Below, one piece after another: positions 10,130 through 20,165 of a stretch of DNA of 64,000 nt (position 1 is the stretch's first letter; every line of letters begins with the position of its first letter). The notes under the pieces were generated by a model. The model was not told the DNA's origin. It did no database searches and was given only the letters and a program-made list of their open reading frames with translations. Origin of the DNA: Azorinus chamasolen (lineage: Eukaryota > Mollusca > Bivalvia > Cardiida > Solecurtidae); the NCBI GenBank assembly GCA_963576725.1, contig OY755252.1:58727841-58791840 (forward strand), in the 5' to 3' direction. A program made the translations under genes and the position numbers.

Positions 10130-10340
10130 ATCCTTCGCAGCCACGTATTGCCGTCTGTAAAATTTGTCGTATGCTACTATTTTTCATTCAAGTATATGTG
10201 TGCGTTTTCGTTACAAGACATAATCACATCATCAAACCGTTTGGATCCAGATGAGACGCCGAGTTACTCGGCGTCTCATCTGGATCCAAACTGTTTGCAA
10301 ATATGATCAATGTTTCACTGATTGGCAGTGAAAGTGTTAA
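10126..10340. mobile_element. Family C MITE, complete, abutting B
   Basis: Shares TTAA 10126-10129 with B. Palindrome about 10230-10299, arms matching; ends TCCTTCGCAGCC / GGCAGTGAAAGTGTTAA. Confidence 0.85.
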
Positions 10341-10755
10341 GCTGTGCTGCTCACCAATTATCACAAAAACACAACAAACGTTTATTTATTTTTCCACAAT
10401 TATCTTGTTGCCGTGACATTTTGTTTATATTGTTGTTTCAGGTTAAATTTCAATATCGTGCAAGGGAAATCACTCTTTTGCTTTGCAGATTTGTTTAACT
10501 TTGGAGTTAACTCCCTTACAAGTTTTTATACCCTGTAAGACCGTGTACCGTATGAGTTAATGCTATTTTGCATTGGGGCAACACTTCTCTTACTTCGGTT
10601 CACATGTTTGCATTTTGCAAGAGGTGGGAATGTATACTTAGACGGACTCCGGCTAATTTAAAAAACATTAAATACATTTATATACCCAAATCTGCAAGAT
10701 ATGGAGTTAGTTTAAGTATAGATTTTATACTGGCACCACGAGAAGTATATTTACT
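10341..10755. other. No recognised feature
   Basis: AT-rich with short frames on the plus strand that resemble no family. No MITE ends. Confidence 0.4.
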
Positions 10756-10984
10756 TTAACCCATTACCTCATAGGCTATTTTTAGATGCAGACTCTTTGA
10801 ATAAATCTACCGAAAAGGAGCATTAACTAGAGAAAAGGAAAATTTTAGATTTTAGTAGTTTGAAACCATTGTGATAAATAGAGCATTTGCTCCTATAGGA
10901 GCAAATGCTCTATTTATTACAATGGTTTCACAAAGTGACTTTTACAGAGACGTCAAAAGTCGTCAATATGAGGGAATGGGTTAA
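10756..10984. mobile_element. Family B MITE, complete
   Basis: TTAA flanks, palindrome 10860-10931, long arm left. Confidence 0.88.
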
Positions 10985-11345
10985 CGCAATACCTGATAGA
11001 GACGACTTCTCATACCTGTCAAGCAGAGTTAGACCCTGACCAGACAGCTTCCGTAGGAGTCGTCTGATCATGATCTACTATGTTTGCTTATTTACTTATA
11101 GACGAAGTACATATTCTATATTTTCTTCCATGGTAAACAATACTTCGTTCATGTGCCGTAAAAACTCTCTATAACGGCCACTAAATTGTGTTAATTAGTT
11201 GGTATTTAGGAAAGGTGCTATAGGAGCGTTCTGTTTTACTTTCAAGTTGCTGTAAGCAGCCACCTGCCTTTAAAACAAAATACTTGATGTAATTTAGTGG
11301 ATGTTCATTAATGTCATTATTTCTATAAAATGATTATCATGTGGA
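10981..11345. mobile_element. Family A MITE, host of a nested G fragment
   Basis: Begins at the TTAA shared with B. Decayed palindrome 11022-11087; the long arm stops at 11157 and resumes at about 11303 with TTCATTAATGTCATTATTTC. Confidence 0.6.
11157..11302. mobile_element. Family G MITE nested in A, left stem deleted
   Basis: GTAAAAACTCTCTATAACGG start, only the right stem CTATAGGAGCGTTCTG..., right end truncated after AATTTAGTGG. Confidence 0.65.
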
Positions 11346-11490
11346 AGGTTTGAGCATAGTTGATATACTATTTATGTTTCATGTGTTGTGTTGCATGTGA
11401 CACACTTACCGTAGAATGTTGTATGGGGGAGGGCCGTAACTAATGTTGGTCGAACTTGTGGCCCGACCCTTTTTTCATATAATGATATAT

Positions 11491-11843
11491 ACTGTACTGT
11501 ACTGTACTGTACTGTACTGTACTGTACTATACTATACTATACTATACTATACTATACTATACTATACTATACTATACTATACTATACTATACTATACTAT
11601 ACTATACTATACTATACTATACTATACTATACTATACTATACTATACTATACTATACTATACTATACTATACTATACTATACTATACTATACTATACTAT
11701 ACTATACTATACTATACTATACTATACTATACTATACTATACTATACTATACTATACTATACTATACTATACTATACTATACTATACTATACTATACTAT
11801 ACTATACTATACTATACTATACTATACATGTACTATACTATAC
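11491..11843 (+). repeat. (ACTGT)7 then (ACTAT)60 microsatellite
   Basis: Seven ACTGT units run straight into sixty perfect ACTAT units (11526-11825), then a CATGT interruption and two more units. It creates a stop-free frame coding repeated YTILY, which is not a gene. Confidence 0.97.
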
Positions 11844-12001
11844 AAATTTCCCTGTAAATTATATCTATAAAAGATGGATGTGAAAATAAAGATAAACGCA
11901 TTTGTTGACATTCACTAGTTTATTGTTAAATATTCTTAACATTTCAACAAGATATATTCCTTTTCTTCCTTTACATGCACTCACATTGCGATATTCGCCG
12001 T

Positions 12002-12095
12002 TTAAGCTCTAACATGTTGGGCTTAAAACCGTGATTATATTTGCAAACAGTTTGGGTCAAGATGAGACACCAAGTAACTCGGTGTCCCCTTTTCT
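12002..12095. mobile_element. Family C core, right arm truncated
   Basis: GCAAACAGTTTGGGTCAAGATGAG left arm with ACCAAGTAACTCGGTG apex; the right arm stops after GTCC. Confidence 0.55.
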
Positions 12096-12137
12096 CATTT
12101 AGCTACCCCCTGTCCACAAATTCATAATTAGACATCT

Positions 12138-12395
12138 TCAACCCATTCCATCATAGTTTATTTTTAGACCAAACCTCTTTGAATAAATCTACTGAAAAGA
12201 ACAATTATTAGAAAACGGAAACCTTTTAGAACTGTGCAGTTTTGAAACCACTGTGATAAATAGAGCATTTGCTCCTATGGAGCAAATGCTCTATTTATCA
12301 CAATGGTTTCAGAAGGTTTCAAAAGGTTTCAAAAGGTTTCAAAAGGTGTCTTTTACAGAGGCATCAAAAGGCGCCACTATGAGGGAATGGGTTAA
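12138..12395. mobile_element. Family B MITE with slippage expansion
   Basis: TCAA / TTAA flanks, perfect palindrome 12242-12311. The stem foot GGTTTCAAAA is repeated about four times (12305-12349) before the short arm. Confidence 0.85.
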
Positions 12396-12455
12396 ACGGG
12401 CATTTAAATACAGGATTTATTTTCCTGTATTTGCAATTTCTTTGCTCGATTCGTG

Positions 12456-12941
12456 TTAACCCTTTGCCTGTTTAATATTCATGTTAGAAATAATGACATC
12501 ACGATTATTTATTAGGTGATTTTTTGATAACGGTACATAAACACGGGTATTTTTTAGCCATTGCAGAAAACCAAGAATATGACCTACGTAAATCCCATAA
12601 GCAAATGTAGCAGATCCTGATCAGATGACTCCCACAGAAACCGTCTGATCTGGTATACTCTGTTAGTAAATGTGTTAACCCTTTACTCAATAACTACGCC
12701 TTTCTACGCCTTTGCAAACAGAGAAGACACAGATCAGACGGCTCCTATAGGAGCCATCTGATCAGGGTCTGCTCTGTTTGCTTATGATATAATATAGATC
12801 TGATTATACAGTTAAATTCCTATGTCCATGTGCTATCATAACACATTAATCTAATCAATATTCATAATGTCATTATTTCTTACATGAATATTCATGGCGG
12901 AAAGGGTTAAAAGAAGGCGTCCCTATGTGGTAAAGGGTTAA
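12456..12941. mobile_element. Family A MITE, host of a nested A
   Basis: TTAA 12456, long arm, decayed palindrome 12600-12668. Split inside its own short arm at GTGTTAA and resumed at 12911 with AAGAAGGCGTC ... GGTAAAGGGTTAA. Confidence 0.8.
12675..12910. mobile_element. Family A MITE, complete, nested in A
   Basis: TTAA flanks. Palindrome 12713-12780 with near arm ACAGATC and far arm CCTGATC, apex TATA. Long arm AATATTCATAATGTCATTATTTC. Confidence 0.88.
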
Positions 12942-13065
12942 TCGACCTCTGCCCACGATTCAAAGGAGACACGTGACCTTTGATTACATTGTCTGTAATT
13001 CTTGATTTGTTTCTTGATTTCTGGAACACACACTCAACATTGCCATTTAATAAACAAAATCAGCA

Positions 13066-13260
13066 TTTACATTAAAGCGCAGTGCCATGACTAGACTTAA
13101 CAATAAACCACGACATGGACAGCTGAATGGGTATCAGTAGTCCGTATTAGGGTGTTATCACACCAGATGTGGGTGTCAGTGCACTGTGTGTGTCAATGCC
13201 ATGTTTGTGTGTCAGTGCACTGTGTGTGGATGCCAGTGCACTGTATGGTGTTATAATTGC
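13066..13260. repeat. Duplication unit 1 flanking a J element
   Basis: TTAAAGCGCAGTGCCATGACT ... GTCCGTATTAGGGTG is repeated at 13470-13570. It is followed by a GTGCACTGTGTGTGGATGCC minisatellite. Confidence 0.75.
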
Positions 13261-13264
13261 GTTA

Positions 13265-13466
13265 CAGTAGAGCCCCTCTAATGGGACCACTTAATGAATA
13301 AACATTGGTGTTTTTAAGCAGGTGGTTGCTTAATGCAGGACAAAAGTGATACAAAAAGCTCCTCTAGGAGCTTTTTGTGTTACTTTTGTCCTGCATTAAG
13401 CTACCACCTGCATCTAGAACCCAGAATTATACCTCTTTTAGGTGGTCGCATTAGCGGGGTTTTACT
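13265..13466. mobile_element. Family J MITE, complete (type copy)
   Basis: TA flanks, CAGTAGAGCCCCTCTAATGG / TTAGCGGGGTTTTACTG. Palindrome 13318-13412 with stem GGACAAAAGTGATACAAAAA and CTCTAG apex. Confidence 0.88.
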
Positions 13467-13468
13467 GT

Positions 13469-13570
13469 ACATTAAAGCGCAGTAACATGACTAGATTTAA
13501 CAATAAACACTGGTACGGACAGCTCAAGGGGGTATCAGTAGTCCGTATTAGGGTGATGTCACACCAGATG
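13469..13570. repeat. Duplication unit 2 flanking J
   Basis: Second copy of the 13066 unit, about 90% alike by eye. Confidence 0.75.
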
Positions 13571-13575
13571 TATAC

Positions 13576-13855
13576 ATTTGTGTGTGGTTGTCGGTACACT
13601 GTGTGTGGGTATATTTTCATCATGTGTGGATGTACACTGTGTGTGGATGCTAGTGTTCTGTGTGTGAGTGTAATATCATGACATATACATTGTATGTGGT
13701 TATCGGTACACTTGCTGTGGGTGTACTTTCACTATGTGTGGATTTACACTGTGTGTGGATGCCAGTATTCTGTATGTGAGTGTAATATCATTACATATGT
13801 GGTTATCAATACACTTTCTGTGGGTGTAGGCCTACTTTCACTATTATGTGGGTGT
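13576..13855. repeat. Minisatellite, about 2.5 units of about 110 bp
   Basis: Units begin TGTGGTTRTCGGTACACT and contain GTGTGTGGATGC; TG-rich. Confidence 0.75.
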
Positions 13856-14051
13856 TGATGAGTGACAAAGCCATGTAGACATTGAGTCTACTCCGATGTC
13901 CGGAAAACTCTTCTCCATAATATCAGTCGCCCCAATGTATACATATCTGTGATATGTCCGATACCCATGGTCTACATTTCATACAAAACACACTTTTGTA
14001 ATAATCACTCGGATGATATAATACTGACACAATGAATACGATATAGATATC

Positions 14052-14168
14052 TTAACCTTTTACTCCATGAATATACTTGAAAGAAATAATGTCATCATGA
14101 ATATTTATTAGTTCTTTATTAGACACATTCATTATTTCTCGCGTAAATATTCATGTAGGAAAATGTTA
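14052..14168. mobile_element. Family A derivative made of two long-arm ends
   Basis: TTAA at both ends in only 117 bp. Both halves are A long-arm termini in inverted order (GAAAGAAATAATGTCATCATG ... CATTATTTCTCGCG); palindrome and short arm are absent. Confidence 0.7.
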
Positions 14169-14285
14169 AGGGGGTATAAGACAGAAGTAATGCAGAAAAC
14201 TCAGCAAAAGAGCTTTCTGCATTACTTTTGCCCTGCATTAAACAGCCACATGTTTTTAATGTCTTTAATTAGTGGTTTCTTATAT
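14169..14285. mobile_element. Family H core and right side
   Basis: AGTAATGCAGAAAACTC and GAGCTTTCTGCATTACTTTT pair; left end lost. Confidence 0.6.
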
Positions 14286-14309
14286 CTTTCACCAGCGAAG
14301 TCACCACAA

Positions 14310-14450
14310 AGCAACTTACAGTGAGTCTATGATAACCTTTTCAAACAGTTTAGATCCAGATGAGACACTGAGTAACTCGCCGTCTCGCCAGAAGCCAAAC
14401 TGTTAGACACATCAGTTATGTTTTGAAGAAAAAAAAATGGAAATTCACTC
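14310..14450. mobile_element. Family C2 copy, old
   Basis: CAAACAGTTTAGATCCAGATG left arm, mutated right arm 14372-14402. Confidence 0.6.
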
Positions 14451-14678
14451 TTAATCCATTCCCTCATATTGACGCCTTTTGACGCCTCTACAAAAGTCAC
14501 CTGTTGAAACCATTGTGATAAATAGAGCATTTGCTCCTATAGGAGCGAATGCTCTATTTATCACAATAGTTTCAAACTACAGAATTCTACAATTGTCCTT
14601 TTCTCTAGCTAAGGCTCCTTTTCGGTAGATTTATTCAAAGTGGTTGGATCTAAAATAGATTGTGAGGGAATGGGTTAT
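14451..14678. mobile_element. Family B MITE, complete
   Basis: TTAA / TTAT flanks, palindrome 14505-14573. Confidence 0.85.
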
Positions 14679-14922
14679 TCGTAATACAGACCACATTGTA
14701 CAAAGGCGAAAATTATTTGACGTCAAAAGGGTTCAAACATGTTCTATTTTACTGATTATATGATTAAGTAATTGCTCACAGTGTTGAATGTGGTAATTCA
14801 GTTACTCTTTGGTGACCCGCCTTTCATCGACTTAGTTAAATAATAAAACCATTTGCTGCCAACTGCCTTCGCACGTGAAAACAGGTTCCAAGATCAGTTA
14901 GCTTTTAACACTTTTAATAACA

Positions 14923-15222
14923 CAGTCGAACTTCAAGCGACCATACAAATTATTTTGATATAAGAGAGGTTCGAGTTATCCGATTTCTAATTTGAACACT
15001 TTCTCAAGATCACCGCTTAATGCATGTCTAAAGTAATGCTGAAAGCTTTAAGCTTTACTTTCGACTTGTATTAAGCTTTTGCGTGTACATTTTGTATTTC
15101 TAGATATGCATAGTGATAAATTTTAGAACAATTCTGTATTGTAAAATTTGGAAGGACCGAATATTTACTTCGAGTTATCCGAAGTTCGAGTTATCCGAGT
15201 TCGAGTTATCGAAGTTCAACTG
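14923..15222. mobile_element. Family K MITE
   Basis: CAGTCGAACTTCAAG / CGAAGTTCAACTG ends, 300 bp. Subterminal CGAGTTATCCGA repeated four times on the right; compact palindrome around 15010-15065. Confidence 0.75.
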
Positions 15223-15486
15223 TATCCTTGTCACTTCAAACAAACTAACTACGAGAAAATGCTTACATTTAGGAAAGCATATTTCAAGAAAAGCGATGAT
15301 TGCAACCAGTTGCCTTATTTACAATGTTTAATTGGCAGATATGGTGGCAAGAAGCCAACTAGCCATAGTTCCTCCTATTGTAATCCTTGCTGAATATTGA
15401 TGAATATTTTTAGAATTATTTGTACACGTTTATAAAAGTTGGCACTAATTTATGCACACCTCAAACATTCTACAAAGCATATCGAG

Positions 15487-15553
15487 GGCTTGGTGCAAAA
15501 CTATTGTAACTCCTTCACAAAGTGAAGGAGTTACAATAGTTTTGCACCAAGCC
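15487..15553. repeat. Perfect 32-bp hairpin with AAA loop
   Basis: GGCTTGGTGCAAAACTATTG ... and its exact complement around AAA. It matches none of the element families here. Confidence 0.95.
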
Positions 15554-15751
15554 GAACTCTTTCGCTGCCAATGTCGCATTTGTGAATACCTATGCAAACA
15601 GTTTGGATCCAGATGAGACGCCGAGTAACTCGACGTCTCATCAGGATCCAAACTGTTTGTTACTGTGACTGTTTTCGAAATAAAAAAGAAGAAAAATAGA
15701 AAAAAAAGAATTTTTTTTGCAGACGACACAATTTGGCAGCAAAAGAGTTAA
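15553..15751. mobile_element. Family C MITE, nearly complete
   Basis: CTCTTTCGCTGCCAATGTCGC / GGCAGCAAAAGAGTTAA. Palindrome 15595-15660; near arm CCAGATG, far arm CCTGATG. Left target site decayed. Confidence 0.85.
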
Positions 15752-15775
15752 ACAACAACAACAACAACAACACAT

Positions 15776-16020
15776 TTAACCCTTTACCTCATGAATATTC
15801 ATTTTAGAATTCACGACTTCATTTATATTCATGGATTTACGTTTTATAATGACCAATTAACAATTGAATTTTTGGGTCATTTTAGAAACTGTAGATCAGA
15901 CATAAACCCATAAGCAAACAGTGCAGACCTTGAACAGACGCCTCTTAAAGGAGTGGTCTGATCTGGGTCTACTCTGTTTGGAAAGGCATGGAAAGGCGTA
16001 TGTATGATGTAACGGGTTAA
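15776..16020. mobile_element. Family A MITE, complete
   Basis: TTAA flanks, palindrome 15912-15980 with a damaged apex. Lies just 3' of the GPCR poly(A) signal. Confidence 0.85.
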
Positions 16021-16098
16021 ACAATAATACGAGATAAACCTATCAACAATTTGTGTCAAACTGTTAATATATTGTAACAAAACGATTACATCGCTAAA

Positions 16099-16104
16099 TT
16101 TATT
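16099..16104 (-). promoter_or_regulatory. Candidate poly(A) signal of the GPCR
   Basis: AATAAA on the minus strand about 150 nt after the stop codon at 16252. It is the first good signal downstream, and a family A element starts just beyond it, at 16020. Confidence 0.45.
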
Positions 16105-16251
16105 GCACAGTCGAAATACATGCTTTGGCATTTGTCAATATATTTCTCGAATATGTCATGATGTTTTCGGAATAACAGCCCAGCTCATTGTCCTGTATTG
16201 AAAAAATTACTATCGCTCATATTCCAAAAGTATCACCACGTTTCTGTATCA

Positions 16252-16850
16252 TCAGTATCTCCCGCAAGTGACAGCACTCATGAAAAGATCTGCGCACTCA
16301 GACCGGAACTTCCGGTCGCAGAAACCGTAAATGATTGGGTTCGCCATATTGTTTATCACGAAAAATCGCAAAAATAGATTATACAGCGCCACTCCCGCGG
16401 GAGACAGATCGTCTAAGAACTCAGGATGCATTGAATTCATCACCATGAGTATGAGATGTGGTATGAATGAAAAAATAAAGACCACCGTGATAATGAACAG
16501 CATAATTGTCACTTGCTTTGTCCGCAGACTGGGTCCAGTTTTGAAAGACTTATCACTACGCGAAGATTCCAGTCGGGTTCTGGTAACTTCATTTTTGCCG
16601 TTTTGATGAGGCGCGGGGGAACTTGATCGCGACCTGTCTTTAATTTTCACAACCTTTTTCATCAGGTCCCCGTATGGATCCTCTTTTGGTTTGACGTCAT
16701 CGAATCCTTCTTTGACCGGCGAAGATTCCCGAGAGCTGACGTTAGTCTTCTTCGTAGTGTCGGTAGCGCCTTCGGTATCGTTCGCCTTGGAATCGTTGGC
16801 CTCCGAGCAGAGACTATTTTTATGACCATTCTTGAAAGAGAAGCCTTTAC
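16252..16850 (-). CDS. Class A GPCR, exon 2 (long ICL3, TM6, TM7, tail)
   Basis: Second and last coding exon of the receptor begun at 22588. It starts after a TTTTTTACAG acceptor; the split Gly codon joins exon 1 in phase. Residues 244-353 are a hydrophilic third intracellular loop rich in Ser, Lys and Asp, with SSP and RSRSSSP stretches that could be phosphorylated. TM6 is about 354-381 and has SFIP (P374) without the usual CWxP. TM7 is about 394-418 with intact NPIIY (414-418). The short tail has C429 and C439, possible palmitoylation sites, and ends at a TGA at 16254-16252. Placing the only visible coding intron in ICL3 is unusual but not unique among GPCRs. Membership of the family is firm; the ligand is unknown. 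Confidence 0.88.
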
Positions 16851-16910
16851 CTGTAAAAAACAATAATTGAGTTAATAAGGAGACAACAGATACATGTACA
16901 AGTGCGTACC

Positions 16911-17297
16911 GCGAGAGCTTTCAGCATTACTTTAGACCTGCATTAAGCTGTTACATGTGTTTCTAGATATACAGTAAAACCTCTCTATAAAGACCACTAA
17001 GTTACATCAAGTATTTTGTTTTAAAAGAATGTGGATGCTTAAAGCAATGTGAAAGTAAAACAGAACGCTCCTATAGGAGCGTTCTGTTTTACTTTCACCT
17101 TGCTTTAAGCAACCATCTGCCCAAAATACCAATTAATTGACACAATTTAGTGGTCGTTATAGAGAGGTTTTACTGTACATGTATTTAGCGATACATATTA
17201 GAACAATTTTATATTATAAATTTTGAAAGGACCGAACATTTAGTTCGAGTTATCCCAATTTCGAGTTAATGGAGATCGAGATATCCAAGTTAAACTG
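16911..17297. mobile_element. Family K right half, host of nested G
   Basis: Starts at the apex with GAGAGCTTTCAGCATTAC. Interrupted at TA by G (16972-17175); then CGAGTTATCC and CCAAGTTAAACTG end. Confidence 0.7.
16972..17175. mobile_element. Family G MITE, complete, nested in K
   Basis: 204 bp, TA flanks, near-perfect palindrome around CTCCTATAGGAG. Confidence 0.88.
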
Positions 17298-17409
17298 TAG
17301 CTATAAATATGAATGTATGTCAGACATCGGATATTTTTTTTTGTATGAGTCAGATTATGACAAAAAAGGTATAGATACATCTATAATGTAGTGTTGTTTT
17401 ATATGTACA

Positions 17410-17480
17410 ATTTAAATAGCAAACTGTGTAGACCGGGATCAGCAGATGCGTTTGATCAGGATCTACACTGTTCAAAACTC
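17410..17480. mobile_element. Degenerate F/A core
   Basis: GCAAACTGTGTAGACC ... GATCTACACTG around a ruined apex. Confidence 0.45.
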
Positions 17481-17569
17481 GTCCGCGTCTACCGTTTTCA
17501 TTTGTTTTTCAATCTTGATTGACTCTGACATTAAGACATGACCTAGTCTAAATATTTGGCTGATGAGCG

Positions 17570-17812
17570 GGGCCTCTTCCCTAGTGAATATTAATGTAAG
17601 AAATAATGACTGTATGCATATATATTAGATGATTGTTTTATAATGGCGTATGAACACAGAGAGATTTGGTCATTGCAGAAACTGAAGAATCATATCTATA
17701 TTATTTCATTCAGGCAAACAGAGGAGATCCTGATCAGACGGCTCGTATAGGAGTCGTCTGAACTAGCACTGCTTTAGTTGCAAATGCGTGAAAATGTGTC
17801 ATTTTGAGTTGC
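17570..17812. mobile_element. Family A copy, decayed ends
   Basis: ATTAATGTAAGAAATAATGAC long arm and stem GATCAGACGGCTCGTATAGG. Confidence 0.6.
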
Positions 17813-17877
17813 CGTATTGGAGTGGCTTTACCCTTTCCCTGTTGCATATTCATATAAGAAACCATGACATCATAAAT

Positions 17878-18128
17878 ATTTACCCTTCGCTTGCTGAATT
17901 TTTAAATACATGTCTCCTTCTTTACCCATGCCCTGTTGTATAATTACATATATTTTCACTGTGTACAAGTATTTCACTGTGCAATCACTGCTGCGGAGTA
18001 CGCTGGTCGCACAATCAACTTGTAAATAGTGCAGACCCTGATGAGACAGCTCCTGCAGGAGCTGTCTCATCTGGGTCTTCACTATTTACAGGTATGTATA
18101 TTGACGTGAATAGCAAGCGAAGGGTTAA
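17878..18128. mobile_element. Family E MITE, complete, nested in A (type copy)
   Basis: TTTA / TTAA flanks; CCCTTCGCTTGCT / AGCAAGCGAAGGG TIRs. Palindrome 18019-18090 with stem ACCCTGATGAGACAGCTCC and TGCA apex. Confidence 0.9.
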
Positions 18129-18207
18129 TAACATTATTTTTTTATAATGGCATATGAAAAGAGAATAATTTAACTCAGGCAGAAACTGTAGAGTCAGACC
18201 TATATTA

Positions 18208-18410
18208 CAGTAACACCTCTCTGAACCAGACGTTAAATTTAGTATTAATATCGGCCTTGGAAACAGGTGGCAGCTTAATGAAGGGTGAAAGTTATGCAGA
18301 AATCTCCTCTAGGAGCTTTCTGCGTGACTTTCGCCATGCATTAAGCAGCCACCTGCCTAAAAGTATCTTAATTTTCTCTACTAGAATTCCGGTTTAGAGG
18401 GGTTTTACTG
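18208..18410. mobile_element. Family I MITE, complete, nested in A (type copy)
   Basis: TA flanks; CAGTAACACCTCTCTGAACC / GGTTTAGAGGGGTTTTACTG. Palindrome 18256-18354. Confidence 0.85.
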
Positions 18411-18679
18411 TATACCTTAAGCAACAGAACAAACCCTGATCAGACGGCTCCCACAGGAGCCGTCTGATCTGGGTCTACTCTATTTGCAAATGCGTGAAAC
18501 GGCGTTTATATGAGGGAAAGGGTTAACTCTGTATGGATTTGTCACGCCCTTCAAATATTTTTGCGGTGACTTTGTAATTCATCATGTACACTTCATTCAT
18601 TTCCTATCAAACACGTTCTACATTATTAATGAATTCATAATTTAAATTAACATAATACATTTCCTTAATTAGCGATGGC

Positions 18680-19119
18680 TGCATAACTGATTCACTACCG
18701 TAGTGTTAGAAATAAAGAATATATGAAGATAAATAAGCTTGTATTGGCATCATGAACATGGATAGAGGCTACCGACATGTATATTATTTCATAAGCGAAC
18801 AGCGCAGATACTGGGTCTCCTCTATTTGCAACGGTGTTTAACCCTTTCACCGCCAATGTCGCATAAATGCACCACGACAAATAGTGCAGTCCCAGATCAG
18901 ACGTCGCCTTTTCAAGGCGGCGTCTGATCAGGGACTTCACATTTTGTCTCAAACTCTATTTCTATATCTGTGCTTTAATCCTTTGTTTGCAAATAAATAA
19001 TTAATTGATCTCATTTTCTTATTTTAACGAATGGTTTAACACAATTGGTTTGTAAACGACAATTAAAAATTTGGCACCGAAAGGGTTAAAATGCGTCTCT
19101 ATGACGGAAAAAGGGTTCA
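18680..19119. mobile_element. Family A host, collapsed palindrome, nested D
   Basis: Long arm then only the outer stem (GCGAACAGCGCAGA / CTGGGTCTCC), split by D in the short arm, resumed AATGCGTCTCTATGACGG and AAAGGGTTCA. Confidence 0.65.
18838..19089. mobile_element. Family D MITE, complete, nested in A
   Basis: TTAA flanks. Palindrome 18875-18939 with near CCAGATC, far CCTGATC. Confidence 0.88.
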
Positions 19120-19129
19120 GTAGAGATAA

Positions 19130-19288
19130 TTAAACAGATACTCCATTAATACACATTACTTCGCCTTTACAAACAGAGTAGACCCAGACCAGACGGCTCC
19201 CGTAAAAGCCGTCTGATCACGGTCTACTCTAATTTCTTATGATATAATATAGATATGATTCTACAGTTTCTGCCATGGCCAAAATCCT
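19130..19288. mobile_element. Family A, long arm truncated
   Basis: TTAA, TACTCCATTAATACAC, palindrome 19169-19231, long arm to GCCATGGCCAAAATCC. Confidence 0.7.
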
Positions 19289-19359
19289 GCATTACAGGTC
19301 CGTAATTTGTCCTTTTTTGATTGCCGTTTAAGATTTTTGTACACCGATACACTCTAATC

Positions 19360-19568
19360 ATGACACATTCTCCCATATTGACGCTTTTTGACGCCTCTTT
19401 CTGAAAACATTGTGATAAATCGAGTATTTGCTCCATAGGAGCAACCGCTCTATTTATCACAATAATTTAAAAACTGCAAAATTTTCCTTTTCTCTAGTAA
19501 ATGTTCGTTTTCGATAGATTTATTCGAAGGGGATGAGTCTAACACTAGCATATAAGGGACTGGGTTAA
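19360..19568. mobile_element. Family B MITE, old
   Basis: CATTCTCCCATATTGACGC start, palindrome 19405-19468 with scattered changes, right TTAA. Confidence 0.75.
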
Positions 19569-19680
19569 AGAATATGTTTGCTAAAATTTAAACATTTTCT
19601 CCGCTTTACGTTTCAGGCTGAAATCAACGCAAATGAACACCATCAACACTAATACAGTCCATCCGTTTTTAACCATAGAG

Positions 19681-19930
19681 TTAACCCTTTCCTTCAAACA
19701 AACGTGTTTTCACGCATTTGCAAACAGAGTAGACTCAGATCAAACGACTCCTATAGGAGCCGTCTGATCAGGGTCTGCTCCGTTTGTTAAGGGACCGTGA
19801 AATATCTGGTTCTTTACTTTCTAAAATGGCTACAATTTTCTTCCTTTCATATTCCGTTATAATTATTTTGTCCATGAACATTCAGTCCGTATGGAAATTT
19901 GGAATAAACATCAAACAGGGAAAGGGTTAA
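19681..19930. mobile_element. Family A2 MITE, complete
   Basis: TTAA flanks, CCCTTTCCTTCA / CAGGGAAAGGG. Palindrome 19721-19788 keeping A near and T far. Confidence 0.88.
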
Positions 19931-20110
19931 CGCGGTATGGAAAGCTTAAATGTGCTAGAAGATTATTAATTACCAACAACTGGCAACAATACAGACCCTT
20001 ATCACAGGGAAACTCTAGGAACTCTCTGATGTGAGTGCACACTGTTTGCAAATGACAATGCACACATGCATGTCCCGCATACAATGGGACAATGGCAGTG
20101 TACATTCTAG
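19927..20110. mobile_element. Family F-like copy, old
   Basis: Shares TTAA with A2. Loose palindrome 19986-20050 and GCAAATGACAATGCACACATG flank as in 51316-51357. Confidence 0.5.
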
Positions 20111-20165
20111 TTCAAGCTCACTTAAAACAAATTGGTTCTTCTATTCCATTCATTTCAATTGCATG

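Larger units (their letters stand above)
17827..18526. mobile_element. Family A host carrying nested E and nested I
   Basis: TTTA CCCTTTCCCTGTTGC start. Long arm broken at about 17878 by E, resumed at 18129, broken again at 18207 by I, resumed at 18411 with CTTAAGCAACAG, a clean palindrome and GGGAAAGGGTTAA. Confidence 0.82.

Noticed and set aside
11443..11883. 146-codon open frame of repeated YTILY
   Set aside because: Produced entirely by the ACTGT/ACTAT microsatellite.
15148..15393. 81-codon frame across the K element edge
   Set aside because: Its N-terminal half is family K sequence and the rest has no recognisable similarity.
16331..16606. 91-codon plus-strand frame
   Set aside because: Antisense to GPCR exon 2, whose TM6/TM7 motifs are decisive.
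16252..16863. GPCR exon 2 read from its in-frame ATG at 16863 as a complete protein
   Set aside because: It would begin in intron sequence and lack TM1-TM5; the TTTTTTACAG acceptor and phase match join it to exon 1.
16972..17175. MicroRNA precursors at MITE hairpins
   Set aside because: Stems are long, nearly perfect and repeated; they are better explained as MITEs, although siRNA production is not excluded.
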